The notes beneath the pieces were generated by a model, which searched no databases, was not told the DNA's origin, and saw only the letters and a program-made list of their open reading frames with translations. The position numbers were made by a program, and so were the translations under genes. From an uncultured Flavobacteriaceae bacterium (GTDB lineage Bacteria > Bacteroidota > Bacteroidia > Flavobacteriales > Flavobacteriaceae), in the NCBI GenBank assembly GCA_947494715.1, contig CANLWG010000007.1, positions 124,001 to 188,000 on the forward strand: 64,000 nt of DNA, written 5' to 3'. Shown here piece after piece: positions 8,598 through 17,672 of the stretch; position 1 is the first letter of the stretch, and the number at the start of each line of letters is the position of its first letter.

Positions 8598-9413
8598 TCA
8601 TTTGTAGAAAATGGAAGAAAGCGTCATGTTTTCATTTCTTAAAAACTCTTTTGGACTAATTCCAATAAACTCCTTGAAGTCTTTGTTAAAATGCGTCTGG
8701 TCGTAGTATTCACTCTCGTAGGCTATGTTCGTGAGTGTTTCTCCTTCTTCGTTGAGCAACATTTTTAAGGCGCTTTGTAATCGAATTATCTTACCTAACT
8801 GTTTTGGGCTGATCCCTATTTGTTTCGCAAACTTTCTTTCAAGTTGTCTTCTTTTGGATAAATCTTCTTTCAGAATATTACGTATAGATGTACTTCCCTT
8901 TGTTGATAAAAGGGTGTCTACAGTTGTTCTAACAATGTTATCAACCGTTGACTGTTCGCTGAGTTTATTCAGAAGAAAACGTTCGATTATTTCTATTCTT
9001 TGTTTCGTATCCGTTGCCTGAATGATTTTTTGTATTAACTCTTTTGCCGGAATTTCTCCGAACAGATTTTCAATGGGAATTTCTATATCTGCTAAATCTT
9101 TGAGTGACGTATTTACAAAGTTTGCAAATCCATGAGGGTAGAAGCAGACTGAAAATGAGTCTACATATCCCAATGGTTCTATGTCATAAGATTTTGTTCT
9201 TGGTCCCATAATCATTCCACAAGGGTGTAAGATGTATTCCGTATCGGATACATATCTTTTTATATTGTCTGCAAGATTGAAAGTCATTTCAATACAGCCG
9301 TCAGGAATAATTTTTTGCTTTTGGTTATTTGGATCAAAAGGCACTTCCAAGGTCCAATAAAATTTGACGAGTGCTTCTAAATCCGGATGGGGTTGAAAAG
9401 TTTGATAATTCAT
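8598..9413 (-). CDS. AraC-family transcriptional regulator
   Basis: 271 residues. The N-terminal sensing half (YQTFQPHPDLEALVKFYWTLEVP ... IIPDGCIEMTFNLAD) is the DUF6597-like domain found in many Bacteroidota AraC regulators. The C-terminal half carries the double helix-turn-helix: KQIGISPKQLGKIIRLQSALKML, then LTNIAYESEYYDQTHFNKDFKEFIGISPKEFL. It is the only transcription factor in the window. It lies upstream of the VOC gene and probably acts locally. Confidence 0.88.
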   Translation of the reverse strand: MNYQTFQPHPDLEALVKFYWTLEVPFDPNNQKQKIIPDGCIEMTFNLADNIKRYVSDTEYILHPCGMIMGPRTKSYDIEPLGYVDSFSVCFYPHGFANFVNTSLKDLADIEIPIENLFGEIPAKELIQKIIQATDTKQRIEIIERFLLNKLSEQSTVDNIVRTTVDTLLSTKGSTSIRNILKEDLSKRRQLERKFAKQIGISPKQLGKIIRLQSALKMLLNEEGETLTNIAYESEYYDQTHFNKDFKEFIGISPKEFLRNENMTLSSIFYK

Positions 9414-9439
9414 GAACTATTTGTTTTTCCTAGGTGACA

Positions 9440-9632
9440 CAATACCTAGGAATAAAGAGCATTATGCGTTTTGTCTGTCTTATAAAGACACTAAAAATAA
9501 ACAATTAAACCTATTGATTTGGTTAAGGATAACCCCATATAAGTACATAAAACCACTCCAAAGCCAAGGAGAGGTAAAAGGAACCGGACTCAGGCTTTTT
9601 ATAGGAGTCATCGTTGGGCAACGGCTGTTTTA
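9440..9632 (-). repeat. Long intergenic array repeat, copy 1
   Basis: Spacer after the haloalkane dehalogenase gene. It shares with 12344-12535 several blocks in the same order: GCATTATGC, TAAACAATTAAACCT, GGAACCGGACT, and AGGCTTTTTATAGGAG followed by CAT-GTTG (plus strand). The end next to the dehalogenase stop carries TTGGGCAACGG, i.e. a GCCCAAC core on the minus strand. About 190 bp long; candidate attC-like site or mobile intergenic element. Confidence 0.6.
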
Positions 9633-9639
9633 ATACCGT

Positions 9640-10542
9640 TTACTTTATATCAGTGGTATTGCTTCGGTAGAACTCTACTAATAGTTCGGCAAGTTCTTCA
9701 CCCTTTTCTTCCTGAATAAAATGTCCTGCATTTAATATGGTATGATTTTGATCTTTCGCCCCAGGCACAAGATTTTGAAAAACCTGTTCGGCACCTTTCA
9801 TAATATCATCCCCATCCCCAAAAATGGTTAAGAAAGGTTTGTTCCACCGTCTTAACTTTTCCCAAGCTTGCCGATTTTTAGCAGCTTCGGGATCATCGTG
9901 GTCAATCGGGACCAGTGTTGGAAAGATTCGGGCACCAGCTTTGTATTCTTCCGAAGGGAATGGTGCATTGTAGGCTGCCATGACCTCTTCGGTCAGTGGT
10001 TGGATGGTGCCCATGTCTATGACCTTTCCGATATTAAATCCCGGTGAATGTTGTGAATATGCTCTCCACTTTAAAAAGCTTTCGGGCATAGGGATCTTGC
10101 CCGCCGGCAAAGTGGTATTGGAAGCGATGACCATAGAAAAGCGATCTTCCATTTCGGTAATTAATCGTAGACCGATCAATCCGCCCCAGTCCTGACAAAA
10201 AAGGATAATATCCTTAAGGTCAAGTTTCTGGATAAAGGTCGAGATCCAATCCATGTGCTTTTGATACGAGTAATCCTGCCGATCAACTAGTTTATCCGAT
10301 TTACCAAACCCAATGAGATCGGGAGCAATTACCCGAAAATCATTTGAAAGTATTGGAATCATTTTGCGATAGAGATATGACCAGCTGGGTTCTCCATGCA
10401 GAAGGAGCACCGTAGGGTTCTCTTTGTCACCTTCATCCAAATAATGAAGTTTTAGACCTTTTTCTACTTCCATGTGGTTGCCCGAGAAGTTGTAATCAGG
10501 TAGATTTTCAAATCGGTCTTCCGGAGTGCTTACTACTTTCAT
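9640..10542 (-). CDS. Haloalkane dehalogenase-like alpha/beta hydrolase
   Basis: 300 residues, cytoplasmic. Hydrolyses carbon-halogen bonds if it is a true dehalogenase. The nucleophile is the Asp in FCQDWGG (Asp118, with Trp119 as a halide-stabilising residue); the oxyanion motif is HGEPSW (49-54); the acid is in FGDGDDIM (about 244-246); the histidine is in NAGHFIQEE (His274). QDWGG in place of GxSxG separates it from esterases and resembles the DhlA/HLD-I branch. Single cassette in the array, flanked by the long repeat on its 3' side. Confidence 0.85.
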   Translation of the reverse strand: MKVVSTPEDRFENLPDYNFSGNHMEVEKGLKLHYLDEGDKENPTVLLLHGEPSWSYLYRKMIPILSNDFRVIAPDLIGFGKSDKLVDRQDYSYQKHMDWISTFIQKLDLKDIILFCQDWGGLIGLRLITEMEDRFSMVIASNTTLPAGKIPMPESFLKWRAYSQHSPGFNIGKVIDMGTIQPLTEEVMAAYNAPFPSEEYKAGARIFPTLVPIDHDDPEAAKNRQAWEKLRRWNKPFLTIFGDGDDIMKGAEQVFQNLVPGAKDQNHTILNAGHFIQEEKGEELAELLVEFYRSNTTDIK

Positions 10543-10625
10543 GGGCCCTAATTTTTTATGTTTCTGCTAAGGTTTTTTATTAAACGGTTGTTTTAATATG
10601 GCGTAAACAATGTTGGGTACTTTTG

Positions 10626-10991
10626 TTAAGAATCATCTTGCATCTTTATCCATTTCAGTACCACGGTCTGTAGATCTTTTTTGCGTTTTTCTATGTCTTC
10701 CATACTTTTAAATTTCGCTGTTCTTGCTTCTTTTCCGTCACCCTGGAGCAGTCCGGTAGTGTCTTTGATGAGTGCTCCCTTATGAAACATTAAGCTTACA
10801 TGTTTCTTGGCATTCATAAAGTATGAGGCCATGTTCCCTTTATACATAAAGGTTGGACTGCTCCATTTTATGGTTTCTTCAATATCGGTATGGGTATTTA
10901 AAATAATTTCCTGGACTCTTTGAATTTCTGCCTCTAATGGATGATTTTTCTTCTTGAGGTATTCGTCGACTTCTGGATTTTTATTTGCCAT
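10626..10991 (-). CDS. DUF1801 family protein
   Basis: 121 residues matching the DUF1801 (YdhG-like) family: VDEYLKKKNHPLEAEIQRVQEIILNTHTDIEETIKWSSPTFMYKGNMASYFMNAKKHVSLMFHKGALI is its typical body, with the conserved E-IKW-SPTF element. No enzymatic activity is established for the family. The stop is followed, on the minus strand, by ACCCAAC, an RYYYAAC core like those at other array junctions. Confidence 0.85.
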   Translation of the reverse strand: MANKNPEVDEYLKKKNHPLEAEIQRVQEIILNTHTDIEETIKWSSPTFMYKGNMASYFMNAKKHVSLMFHKGALIKDTTGLLQGDGKEARTAKFKSMEDIEKRKKDLQTVVLKWIKMQDDS

Positions 10992-11205
10992 ACTTTTTTG
11001 GTTATGGATGAGCTTAGTTCTTCAACTTCTCTAGGAATCAAAATAATTGAATTTGAAAGAACAATTCTGCCCAACGGTGTCATGTATGATTCCGTTGTGG
11101 ATCGATACGCCAAGACTATTCCATTGGGATCATGTTGAATTAAAGTTAGGAATTATTCTTGCTCTTAACCAATTAGAGCGATGGATTATATGTTGTTGTA
11201 TGTAG
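10992..11205 (-). repeat. Array spacer with cassette-like cores
   Basis: Minus strand: after the peroxiredoxin stop, TACAACAAC and an imperfect hairpin (GCTCT ... AGAGC) follow, and the other end carries CCGTTGGGC, a GTTRRRY core, about 95 bp before the DUF1801 start. No gene is seen. Confidence 0.4.
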
Positions 11206-11739
11206 TTAATTTTTCCACTCTAGTACTTCTTGAATCGGAATATGATCTCCAAAGTCTTTGCCATAATAGGCCGAATAGATTTTTTTATCCTTGTCAATAA
11301 GAAAATCAGCGGGTACAATGGGCCGATCTTTAATGGATTTCATATTAAAGTAACCACTAAAAATCACTTTCAACATTTTTAAAGGTTTTAACATGGTCCT
11401 TAGCATACCAAAAGAAGATTTTTCTACGCCATATTTTTTATACATTTCTAGCGTTGGGTCGGCAATTATGGTAAAAGGCGCGTTCTGTTGTCCTCCATAA
11501 GCCAAAATTTCTTCCTTGGAGGCAGCAAAAACAGCGATTACTTTAACTTCCCTTAGTTCAAATTCAGGATACTTTGTTATTAATTGGTTTAATCTTAAGT
11601 TACAAAAAGGGCAGGCCGCTCCCCGAAAGAAACTCAAAAGAATCTTGTTATCCCTGTAATCGTTCAGGGTTATTTCATTATCTAAATAATCCTGGGATGT
11701 AAAATCTGGAGCAGTGTTCGTTTTATTTAGCCTTCCCAT
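11206..11739 (-). CDS. Peroxiredoxin/thioredoxin-fold (AhpC/TSA-like) protein
   Basis: 177 residues with the redoxin layout: APDFTSQDYLDNEITLNDYRDNKILLSFFRGAACPFCNLRLNQL, the CPFC motif near residues 37-40, then TIIADPTLEMYKKYGVEKS and FLIDKDKKIYSAYYGKDFGDHIPI. The CxxC pair fits a thiol peroxidase or disulfide reductase of the AhpC/TSA type. No signal peptide, so probably cytoplasmic. Single-gene unit in the array. Confidence 0.82.
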   Translation of the reverse strand: MGRLNKTNTAPDFTSQDYLDNEITLNDYRDNKILLSFFRGAACPFCNLRLNQLITKYPEFELREVKVIAVFAASKEEILAYGGQQNAPFTIIADPTLEMYKKYGVEKSSFGMLRTMLKPLKMLKVIFSGYFNMKSIKDRPIVPADFLIDKDKKIYSAYYGKDFGDHIPIQEVLEWKN

Positions 11740-11906
11740 ATTAGTATTAAACGTAATGAGTATAAATTACTTACAACGGTTGCTATAAAAGTCAATTACA
11801 GGTATGTACATCAATTTTGGTTTTATTACAGGTCTTATCAATTCCCACCAACGGAATGGATTCGGAATCAGTAGTCCCGATAGCTAGCGAGACATCATAA
11901 TTGTGT

Positions 11907-12311
11907 TCATACATTGTTGCGCTTTCGTTTATTCTTTTTTACAATTATAAAGCACAAAATGGATGAAACTAGGGTAAGAGCGGTTCCGAGAATTAATTCA
12001 ACAATGCTTTCTGCAAATAGATTGCCTATGGTGTTTAACGCAAAAAATACGCAAAACCCCCAAATTATTAGGTCAATTATCTTATTTTCCTTTGCTTTTT
12101 CGAGTTGTTTATACTTAATAAATAGGATGAATAGCATAAATAAATTCAAGAGTATTGAGAACGCTTCAAAAGATTTCATTTCTTCAACTGAGTTAAGCCT
12201 CCCCGCCCAGATTTTGTCGTAAGGAATTTGTTCAGCAAAAATCAAAAAGTGGAGTGTAGCAAGTGCTCCAAGAATAAAGAACATAATGGTCAAGGCAGTT
12301 TTCTTGTTCAT
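11907..12311 (-). CDS. Small multi-pass membrane protein
   Basis: 134 residues with four predicted membrane segments (TALTIMFFILGALATLHFLIF, FEAFSILLNLFMLFILFI, IDLIIWGFCVFFALNTIGNLF, LILGTALTLVSSILCFIIV) and a basic tail KKNKRKRNN. No family is recognised. It has its own spacer on both sides; CAACAATG follows its stop and CCGTTGTAAG lies near the next gene, the complementary pair expected of a cassette boundary. Confidence 0.65.
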   Translation of the reverse strand: MNKKTALTIMFFILGALATLHFLIFAEQIPYDKIWAGRLNSVEEMKSFEAFSILLNLFMLFILFIKYKQLEKAKENKIIDLIIWGFCVFFALNTIGNLFAESIVELILGTALTLVSSILCFIIVKKNKRKRNNV

Positions 12312-12343
12312 TTTTCCCTAAATAGTATTTTGTTTTAATGAAG

Positions 12344-12535
12344 TATAACGCAGGGATAGGCGCATTATGCATTTTAGTTGCCTTATGGCTACATTAAAAG
12401 TAAACAATTAAACCTGTCCATTTAACCGAAAGATAATCCTATGATTTTTACATCAAACCCGCACGCTCAAAGAGGCCAAAGAGCAACTTAGGGAACCGGA
12501 CTAAGGCTTTTTATAGGAGCCATTGTTGTAAGTAG
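12344..12535 (-). repeat. Long intergenic array repeat, copy 2
   Basis: Related to 9440-9632 in block order and sequence, including AGGCTTTTTATAGGAG (plus strand near 12504-12519) and TAAACAATTAAACCT. On the minus strand it begins TTACAACAATGG just after the stop of the gene at 12539 and ends GCGTTATAC before the next start. Copies of different sequence in unrelated spacers point to a dispersed repeat rather than shared regulation. Confidence 0.6.
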
Positions 12536-12538
12536 TTT

Positions 12539-12811
12539 TTAATTCAGATATAGGATCAAAAGAGTTAAAACGATAAAAAGTATTCCGAGAATTATTAATT
12601 CATTTCGTCTGTCAGATTTCATTTTTTTTCGGATATCACTTTTTACCTTTTCCAATTCAGATTCAGAGAGTTTTGGAAAATCAAATTCTGGTTTTGAGTC
12701 AGAGCTTTTAAAACCCATTTTTTTTCTCTCAAATTTTCCTTGGCTTTTATCCTTTCGGGCTTTTTTGCGAGCTAAAGTAGCTTTGAATTGTGATAAACTT
12801 CCATCAGCCAT
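12539..12811 (-). CDS. Small C-tail-anchored protein
   Basis: 90 residues. A very basic soluble N-terminus (FKATLARKKARKDKSQGKFERKKMGFKSSD) is followed by a C-terminal membrane anchor (LIILGILFIVLTLLILYLN). No known domain. It overlaps the gene upstream by 8 bp and appears to be the last gene of a three-gene unit with that gene and a cupin. Confidence 0.6.
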   Translation of the reverse strand: MADGSLSQFKATLARKKARKDKSQGKFERKKMGFKSSDSKPEFDFPKLSESELEKVKSDIRKKMKSDRRNELIILGILFIVLTLLILYLN

Positions 12812-13319
12812 TTTTTCTTTCTACTATTAATTCTGTTAACTTATCCAGTTTTGTTTGGTCAATTTTTGTCCAATCCGTTTCATTGAATTCCAAAGTATTG
12901 AATTTTTTTAAACTTCGATACATTGGTAAAATTACGGACTTAAAATCTCCTATCAGTTCAAAAATCAGATTTGGGGTTTCTGATGTTTTGCTACTTTTTG
13001 AAATAATCAGATTGATTTGTTTTCCGCTTGGCTCCAGTGCGAAGAAATAGCATTCAGGTTCCAAATTCCAGCACAATTCAGTTGCGATTCCATTGAGTAA
13101 TAAAATAAGGGATTCGCAAAGTTTGTCAATCGGATTTTCGGGAATGTTTGAAGCAATAAATTTCAATTCAAAATCGGCAGATTTAAATGTAGTCTGAATC
13201 CATCCATTTCTTGGATTCCCTAAATTCAGTTCCATTCTTTCTGTTTTATTCAATTTGCTTATAGTGCTTTGGCTAGATTGACCTGTGATTTGTTCGTCTT
13301 CATTCTTCATAGATATCAA
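12804..13319 (-). CDS. Hypothetical protein
   Basis: 171 residues, soluble, no recognised family. The body (NGWIQTTFKSADFELKFIASNIPENPIDKLCESLILLLNGIATELCWNLEPECYFFALEPSGKQINLIISKS) suggests a mixed alpha/beta fold. Its start lies within the 3' end of the cupin gene (20-bp overlap) and its end overlaps the next gene by 8 bp, so the three are probably translated together. Met4 is an equally possible start. Confidence 0.6.
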   Translation of the reverse strand: MISMKNEDEQITGQSSQSTISKLNKTERMELNLGNPRNGWIQTTFKSADFELKFIASNIPENPIDKLCESLILLLNGIATELCWNLEPECYFFALEPSGKQINLIISKSSKTSETPNLIFELIGDFKSVILPMYRSLKKFNTLEFNETDWTKIDQTKLDKLTELIVERKNG

Positions 13320-13734
13320 ATTCAGCGGAAATGGACTTCATGAGTTCCGCATCCGCAAAATCACTATCGGACAGTTTTGAGAGTTTTTTCAAGTAAAGAT
13401 CGAATTGGCCATTTTTGAATATCGTGAGCATTTTACCTCCCTTTTCACATTTTGCCGCATGCCAAACATTAGGAGGAACGGTAATGGTATCGCCTGGTCC
13501 TGCCGTAATCGATTCATCGTCAAAAATTAACTCTACTTCTCCTTCCAGGATATAAAAAACCTCTGTCATTATTTTGTGGTGATGTCGTCCTAAATAAAAG
13601 CCGGGTTTTAAAGTATCTTCAACAAAACTTAGTTCCCCATTGGTCCTTTTTGAAGAAAGTTTGATAAAGCAATGATCTTGGGCGTAGTTGTAGTTTTCAC
13701 CTGCTCCGTTCCGTATAATTTCTTTGTCTTTCAT
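13300..13734 (-). CDS. Cupin-domain protein
   Basis: 144 residues with the two cupin motifs: G-F-Y-L-GRHHHKIMTEVFYILEGEVEL (motif 1, with His residues and Glu as metal ligands) and GDTITVPPNVWHAAKC (motif 2, final His). A small metal-binding beta-barrel; substrate unknown. First gene of an overlapping three-gene unit. Confidence 0.82.
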   Translation of the reverse strand: MKDKEIIRNGAGENYNYAQDHCFIKLSSKRTNGELSFVEDTLKPGFYLGRHHHKIMTEVFYILEGEVELIFDDESITAGPGDTITVPPNVWHAAKCEKGGKMLTIFKNGQFDLYLKKLSKLSDSDFADAELMKSISAEFDIYEE

Positions 13735-13811
13735 TTTTGTTTAGGTATTGTTCCTATTTTCATTTGAATGCTTTGGCCAGGCTGCGCGTAACCATTATCC
13801 GCGGCGGGCAT

Positions 13812-15023
13812 TTAATGATGGTGCTTTTCCAAATGTTGCCTTAAATAATCTTTTCCGTAATCGTTTCCATTGGGGGTTCGTACAATGGTATGTATATGAT
13901 TTCTTGTGGGTTGTCTTCCATTTCCTTTTACACCAATGGGTGATTGGTGATCAAATTCTATAAGAACAACGGGGCTATGGATGCGATAATAGAATACGGC
14001 ATTTTCATCTGTTTTTCCCGTCCAGGCAAAGTAGGTTTTATCCATATGTTTTTTGATGTCTTCCATCTTTACCTTGGCATGTCCCTCGCGCATATTTGAA
14101 ATATATTGATTGGCCAAGTCCAATAACGCTACTTTTTGTTCTTCGGACATCTTGCTTACGGGCAATCCCCTAAAATCAACAATATTGTTATCCGAAAATG
14201 CTTCTGCCTGAATATCATTATGCACTTTTTCAGTAGACAATGTAGCTTCTTTTTGCAGTTCCATGGGAAGGGATTGCATAAACTTTAAGCCTAAATTTTG
14301 CTCATCTTGAAAGATCGTATTCCCCTTATATTTTCCAGAAGTCGTTACTATCGGTTCACCTCCCATAAAGGTAGGGGTCATTACTACCTGGTCTCCCAAG
14401 ATAAAATAGTTTATGACCAAATGGTGTCCGTCTATTTGCCAGCCCCAAGGCTCGGTCAAGGATGGGGTTCCCATAATGGTAAAGAAATAGAGTTCCTCAT
14501 CGAATATGGGGTTGCCGTTATTTAGTTCACGGAGTGTTTGGTCCGTTTTCATGATGTCCTTGCTCAATTGTAATCCTTTTACGCTTAATGCATTTTGCAT
14601 CAGTTCGAAAGCTAATTTCCGCTGCTCCTGATTCATTTCCTTAAGGCTTATACCTTGTCGCGTATAGATGCCATTATCCACATTACACCATTTTCGCCAT
14701 TCATCATCTTGGATATCGAATAGTGTCTTTTCCAATTGTTTTGGGGTAAGGGATTTCAAGAATTCCTCACCCGCCACCTTTATAGGCAGGGTAGAAACCC
14801 CTGTTGATGTGAGGGGAAACAAGCCTTTATCCATTCCTTGGGAAGTGGCAATACCGATAAATTCAGTTTTTAGACTTTTTTCCTCTCTTTTTTCAAACGG
14901 ACTTTTCTGCCTTAATTCAGTGGTCTCTTTTTTCGTTTCGGTCGGCTGTTTTTGTTCTTTTTTTTGACCCTTGCAACTAACGGCAATTAATCCAATGGTT
15001 AGTAGATATACTATTTTCTTCAT
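13812..15023 (-). CDS. DUF3500 lipoprotein
   Basis: The longest open frame begins at 15089, but the ATG at 15023 gives MKKIVYLLTIGLIAVSCKGQ, a proper lipoprotein signal with lipobox LIAVSC; I choose that start (403 residues). The mature part matches the DUF3500 family: LEKTLFDIQDDEWRKWCNVDNGIYTRQGISLKEM, PSLTEPWGWQIDGHHLVINYFILGDQVVMTPTFMGGEP, and the C-terminal RIHSPVVLIEFDHQSPIGVKG with HIHTIVRTPNGNDYGKDYLRQHLEKHH. Function is not established. Confidence 0.82.
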   Translation of the reverse strand: MKKIVYLLTIGLIAVSCKGQKKEQKQPTETKKETTELRQKSPFEKREEKSLKTEFIGIATSQGMDKGLFPLTSTGVSTLPIKVAGEEFLKSLTPKQLEKTLFDIQDDEWRKWCNVDNGIYTRQGISLKEMNQEQRKLAFELMQNALSVKGLQLSKDIMKTDQTLRELNNGNPIFDEELYFFTIMGTPSLTEPWGWQIDGHHLVINYFILGDQVVMTPTFMGGEPIVTTSGKYKGNTIFQDEQNLGLKFMQSLPMELQKEATLSTEKVHNDIQAEAFSDNNIVDFRGLPVSKMSEEQKVALLDLANQYISNMREGHAKVKMEDIKKHMDKTYFAWTGKTDENAVFYYRIHSPVVLIEFDHQSPIGVKGNGRQPTRNHIHTIVRTPNGNDYGKDYLRQHLEKHHH

Positions 15024-15142
15024 ACGCTTTGTGTTTTTGTGTGCTGTCAACTGCATAGGCAGCAGGTAAGTTGATGCGCCGGCGAACAATGGAAAATGTC
15101 CGCCTGACGCAATGGATTATAGGTATTGTTAGTATTGGTATT

Positions 15143-15739
15143 TTATTCTATTTTATCTTTTACAACTTTAGTTTTTGATAAAAAGTCGTGAATTCCATTT
15201 TTTACAAACAAGAATGAAAGTCGGTCAAATGGAATTAGTCGGCAAAAAGTACGCGTAATAATATCTCCATCTGTTGGTTTCTCTCCGTTCATTTTCACAA
15301 CTTTTGTTTTTGTTACGAATTTTCCGATAGTCCTTTAATACTTAATTTCCATTATGGCATAATACGTTATAAATGTCCCTAAAAATAAAACATAGATGAC
15401 AACTTGAAACAAGTCCAAATTCACTGGGTCAATAACAAGCCCAACAATGAAACTCAGGATGAATGATAAAACGATCCATATTGCCCAGTCAATTAGTAAA
15501 TGCAAAAATCTAGTCCCTGAGCCAACAATATTGGAGTTCACTTTTTGTTTTTGAATTTTTGCGGCCGTTGCTTTTTCTTTGATTTCTTGAAACTTTGAAG
15601 TGTCGATTTTACGTTTTTCAACTTCTTCATCGGCCGCTTCTAGTGCAGTAGGATTGTATTTATCCCTTTCGACCGTTACAATCTTAATCAGCTCTTCGTC
15701 CGTGCGTTCGGACATTACTTTTGCGAATTCGTTTTCCAT
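15143..15739 (-). pseudogene. RDD-family membrane protein gene with in-frame TAA
   Basis: The first 134 codons (15739-15338) encode a soluble N-terminus and two membrane segments ending ITYYAIMEIKY, then TAA at 15337-15335. The same frame stays open for another 63 codons to 15143 and reads RTIGKFVTKTKVVKMNGEKPTDGDIITRTFCRLIPFDRLSFLF, the normal second half of a Bacteroidota RDD protein (EGKYGKTIGKFITKTKVV type). So a nonsense change splits an otherwise intact reading frame. Truncation may be tolerated or the gene may be decaying. Confidence 0.75.
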
Positions 15740-15863
15740 TCAATTAGGGCTTGGTCAATATTAATGCTAATGATTAGGCCATGAAATCGAGACGACTAAA
15801 TGCAGGAATTTTCGGTTTTCCAAAAGTGAAGACCGAATTAAAGCCAGTGTTATGCATGGGCAA

Positions 15864-16577
15864 TTAGCAGTTATCTAATATAAAATATTTCTTATCCATA
15901 TACTTGCTAAAAAGTTGTATTAGTTTTTCGCCATGGGATAAGTAGGTTCGTTCCTCATAGGTCCCGGTTAAAAAATGCTCTTCGCTAACCTCCAAATCGT
16001 AATCTTTCAATTTGGCGTCAAACATCTTAACTTCTTTGCCATCCTTCATTTTAGCAAAGAATGTATTTGTATATACGGTTTTGTCCTTACCTGTGGTAAT
16101 GCCAATCCAAATTCTGGGAACATAGGATTGAAATTGGTCATATTCGAGGAAAATGTATTCCACATCATCAAAGCTTAAGAATTTGGTTCTAAGCTCATTT
16201 CTGACCTCAACAATCTTTTTTTCTTTATTCAAATGAAGAATTAATGAATCATGGGATTTTAAATCAATGCTTTTTTCATTGATGTTTATAGTTCTATTCA
16301 GAAAATTAATACGGGTGATCTTTTCAATTTTTTCAGGTACGTCTTCTAATTTCGGCCCAATCAGCAGATTCTCCTTTCTTTTAATGCTTTTCAAATTTTT
16401 AAAAAGATCTATAATTAGTATATAAAGGAACAAGATTAAAATTACTGTTATCAGGTCGATTTTTTCGAGCAGATTGGACTTATCATCTTTAAAATAATAT
16501 AGATAACAGATTAGGACTACAAGTACCGGAATTACCCCAAACAATAGTCGATACAAAAATCTTTTTTTGGCAATCAT
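15864..16577 (-). CDS. Hypothetical membrane protein with two N-terminal segments
   Basis: I start at the ATG at 16577 (MIAKKRFLYRLLFGVIPVLVVLICYLYYF); the longer frame to 16643 runs through the spacer repeat and adds implausible residues. About 237 residues. Two membrane segments (LLFGVIPVLVVLICYLYYF and LITVILILFLYILIIDLF) are followed by a cytoplasmic domain of beta-rich character (RTININEKSIDLKSHDSLILHLN ... VYTNTFFAKMKDGKEVKMF). This resembles membrane-anchored PH-like domains, but no family is assigned. Confidence 0.65.
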   Translation of the reverse strand: MIAKKRFLYRLLFGVIPVLVVLICYLYYFKDDKSNLLEKIDLITVILILFLYILIIDLFKNLKSIKRKENLLIGPKLEDVPEKIEKITRINFLNRTININEKSIDLKSHDSLILHLNKEKKIVEVRNELRTKFLSFDDVEYIFLEYDQFQSYVPRIWIGITTGKDKTVYTNTFFAKMKDGKEVKMFDAKLKDYDLEVSEEHFLTGTYEERTYLSHGEKLIQLFSKYMDKKYFILDNC

Positions 16578-16655
16578 ATTAGCATATGTATAATGGCGAG
16601 TACATGCATAGTGCGCCTGATAGGAAGCATTGCCCTTGTGCATTGCGGTGTGTCG

Positions 16656-17558
16656 TTATCCATTTACGAATAGTGTTTCGATGAAGTTTACGATTACCGC
16701 CCTGTAGATACTTTTTTCTGAAAATGATAGATTTTTCCACAATTCGCCATGTGATAGATCATAGCTATATAAAACTTGCATATCCCTAAACTCCGTTTCG
16801 CGTATTTTTTCCTCAAAAAGCTTTGAGTAATTGTACAAAGTATTGTCGCTGATGAGCAGCATAGGAATCGATAAATTTTTGAGGTAGGCTATAGGCGAGG
16901 CGTTTTTAAAATCTTTGTCCGTGCTACCGAAAACAGCTTCAACATGTAGCTTGGCAAGTTCCGGCCTATCTCCGTTCAAAAATACATTATGGTAATCAAC
17001 GATATCATAGGTTCCCGAAATCGGTATTACCCCTTTGAATATTTCAATGGAAAGGCCTACTTGGTTTAAATAGGTATTGTCCAAACTTATTAATGCGGAC
17101 AAATGAGCTCCAGAGGAATATCCCCCGATAAAAAAAGCTCCTTTATCATATCCGTAGGTATCGGCATTATCGTGCAACCATTTAACGGATGCTGCCACAT
17201 CTTCAATGTGTCTTGGATGCTGGATTCCTTTATCCAAAGTTGAATCGCGCCATGTGGCAGGGCTCAATCTATGTCCAATACTTGCTACAGCAATTCCCTG
17301 AGCTGCGAACCTCTTGGCCAGGTCCATTTCTTGATTTCTATCCCCATAGGACCAAGCACCCCCACCTATCCATATCAATAACGGATATTTCTCCTTATTT
17401 GAGGGTAAGACCAAGTTCAATCTTTGAAGACTGTCATTGGAAACCGATTCCTTGCTCAAATAGGAAAGGTCATTGTAAACCGTGAAATCCTCCGATTGCC
17501 CGAAGGAAATTTGGCAAACCAGCCATGCGGTAGTCAATACTAGTATTGCTTTCTTCAT
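16656..17558 (-). CDS. Secreted alpha/beta hydrolase (BD-FAE/carboxylesterase-like)
   Basis: I start at the ATG at 17558 (MKKAILVLTTAWLVCQISFGQ, a signal peptide); the frame to 17648 runs through an array spacer. 300 residues. Oxyanion region WIGGGAWSYGD (64-73), nucleophile Ser148 in GGYSSGAH, and a likely catalytic His in YSYDLSHGELW near the C-terminus. Family members hydrolyse carboxylic esters, including feruloyl and short-chain esters. Single-gene unit in the array. Confidence 0.8.
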   Translation of the reverse strand: MKKAILVLTTAWLVCQISFGQSEDFTVYNDLSYLSKESVSNDSLQRLNLVLPSNKEKYPLLIWIGGGAWSYGDRNQEMDLAKRFAAQGIAVASIGHRLSPATWRDSTLDKGIQHPRHIEDVAASVKWLHDNADTYGYDKGAFFIGGYSSGAHLSALISLDNTYLNQVGLSIEIFKGVIPISGTYDIVDYHNVFLNGDRPELAKLHVEAVFGSTDKDFKNASPIAYLKNLSIPMLLISDNTLYNYSKLFEEKIRETEFRDMQVLYSYDLSHGELWKNLSFSEKSIYRAVIVNFIETLFVNG

Positions 17559-17672
17559 TTTGTTGGTCTTAGTTATACACAACGTTTGGCTTATCTTTAT
17601 TTTAATGCAATTTAGCTTTTGTTGGCCGCTGTTTTTCTTTATTCTCATGTGAATTCTTGTATCTCCTTAGGG
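17559..17672 (-). repeat. Array spacer with cassette-like ends
   Basis: On the minus strand this spacer holds GCGGCCAACAAAAGC and, about 40 bp on, GCCAAACGTTGTGTATAAC just before the hydrolase start. GCCAAC / AACGTTGTG boundaries like this recur between small genes in flavobacterial genomes (from memory, not checked here). Confidence 0.45.

Noticed and set aside
8598-9413. AraC regulator as the protein that binds the TGAY-N4-RTCA sites
   Set aside because: AraC proteins usually bind direct repeats, not short symmetric palindromes, and this gene lies in a cassette-like unit unrelated to the target genes.
15024-15089. Longer N-terminus for the DUF3500 protein
   Set aside because: It would bury the lipoprotein signal; the ATG at 15023 is better. 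The same reasoning moved the starts at 5577, 16577, 17558 and 19545.
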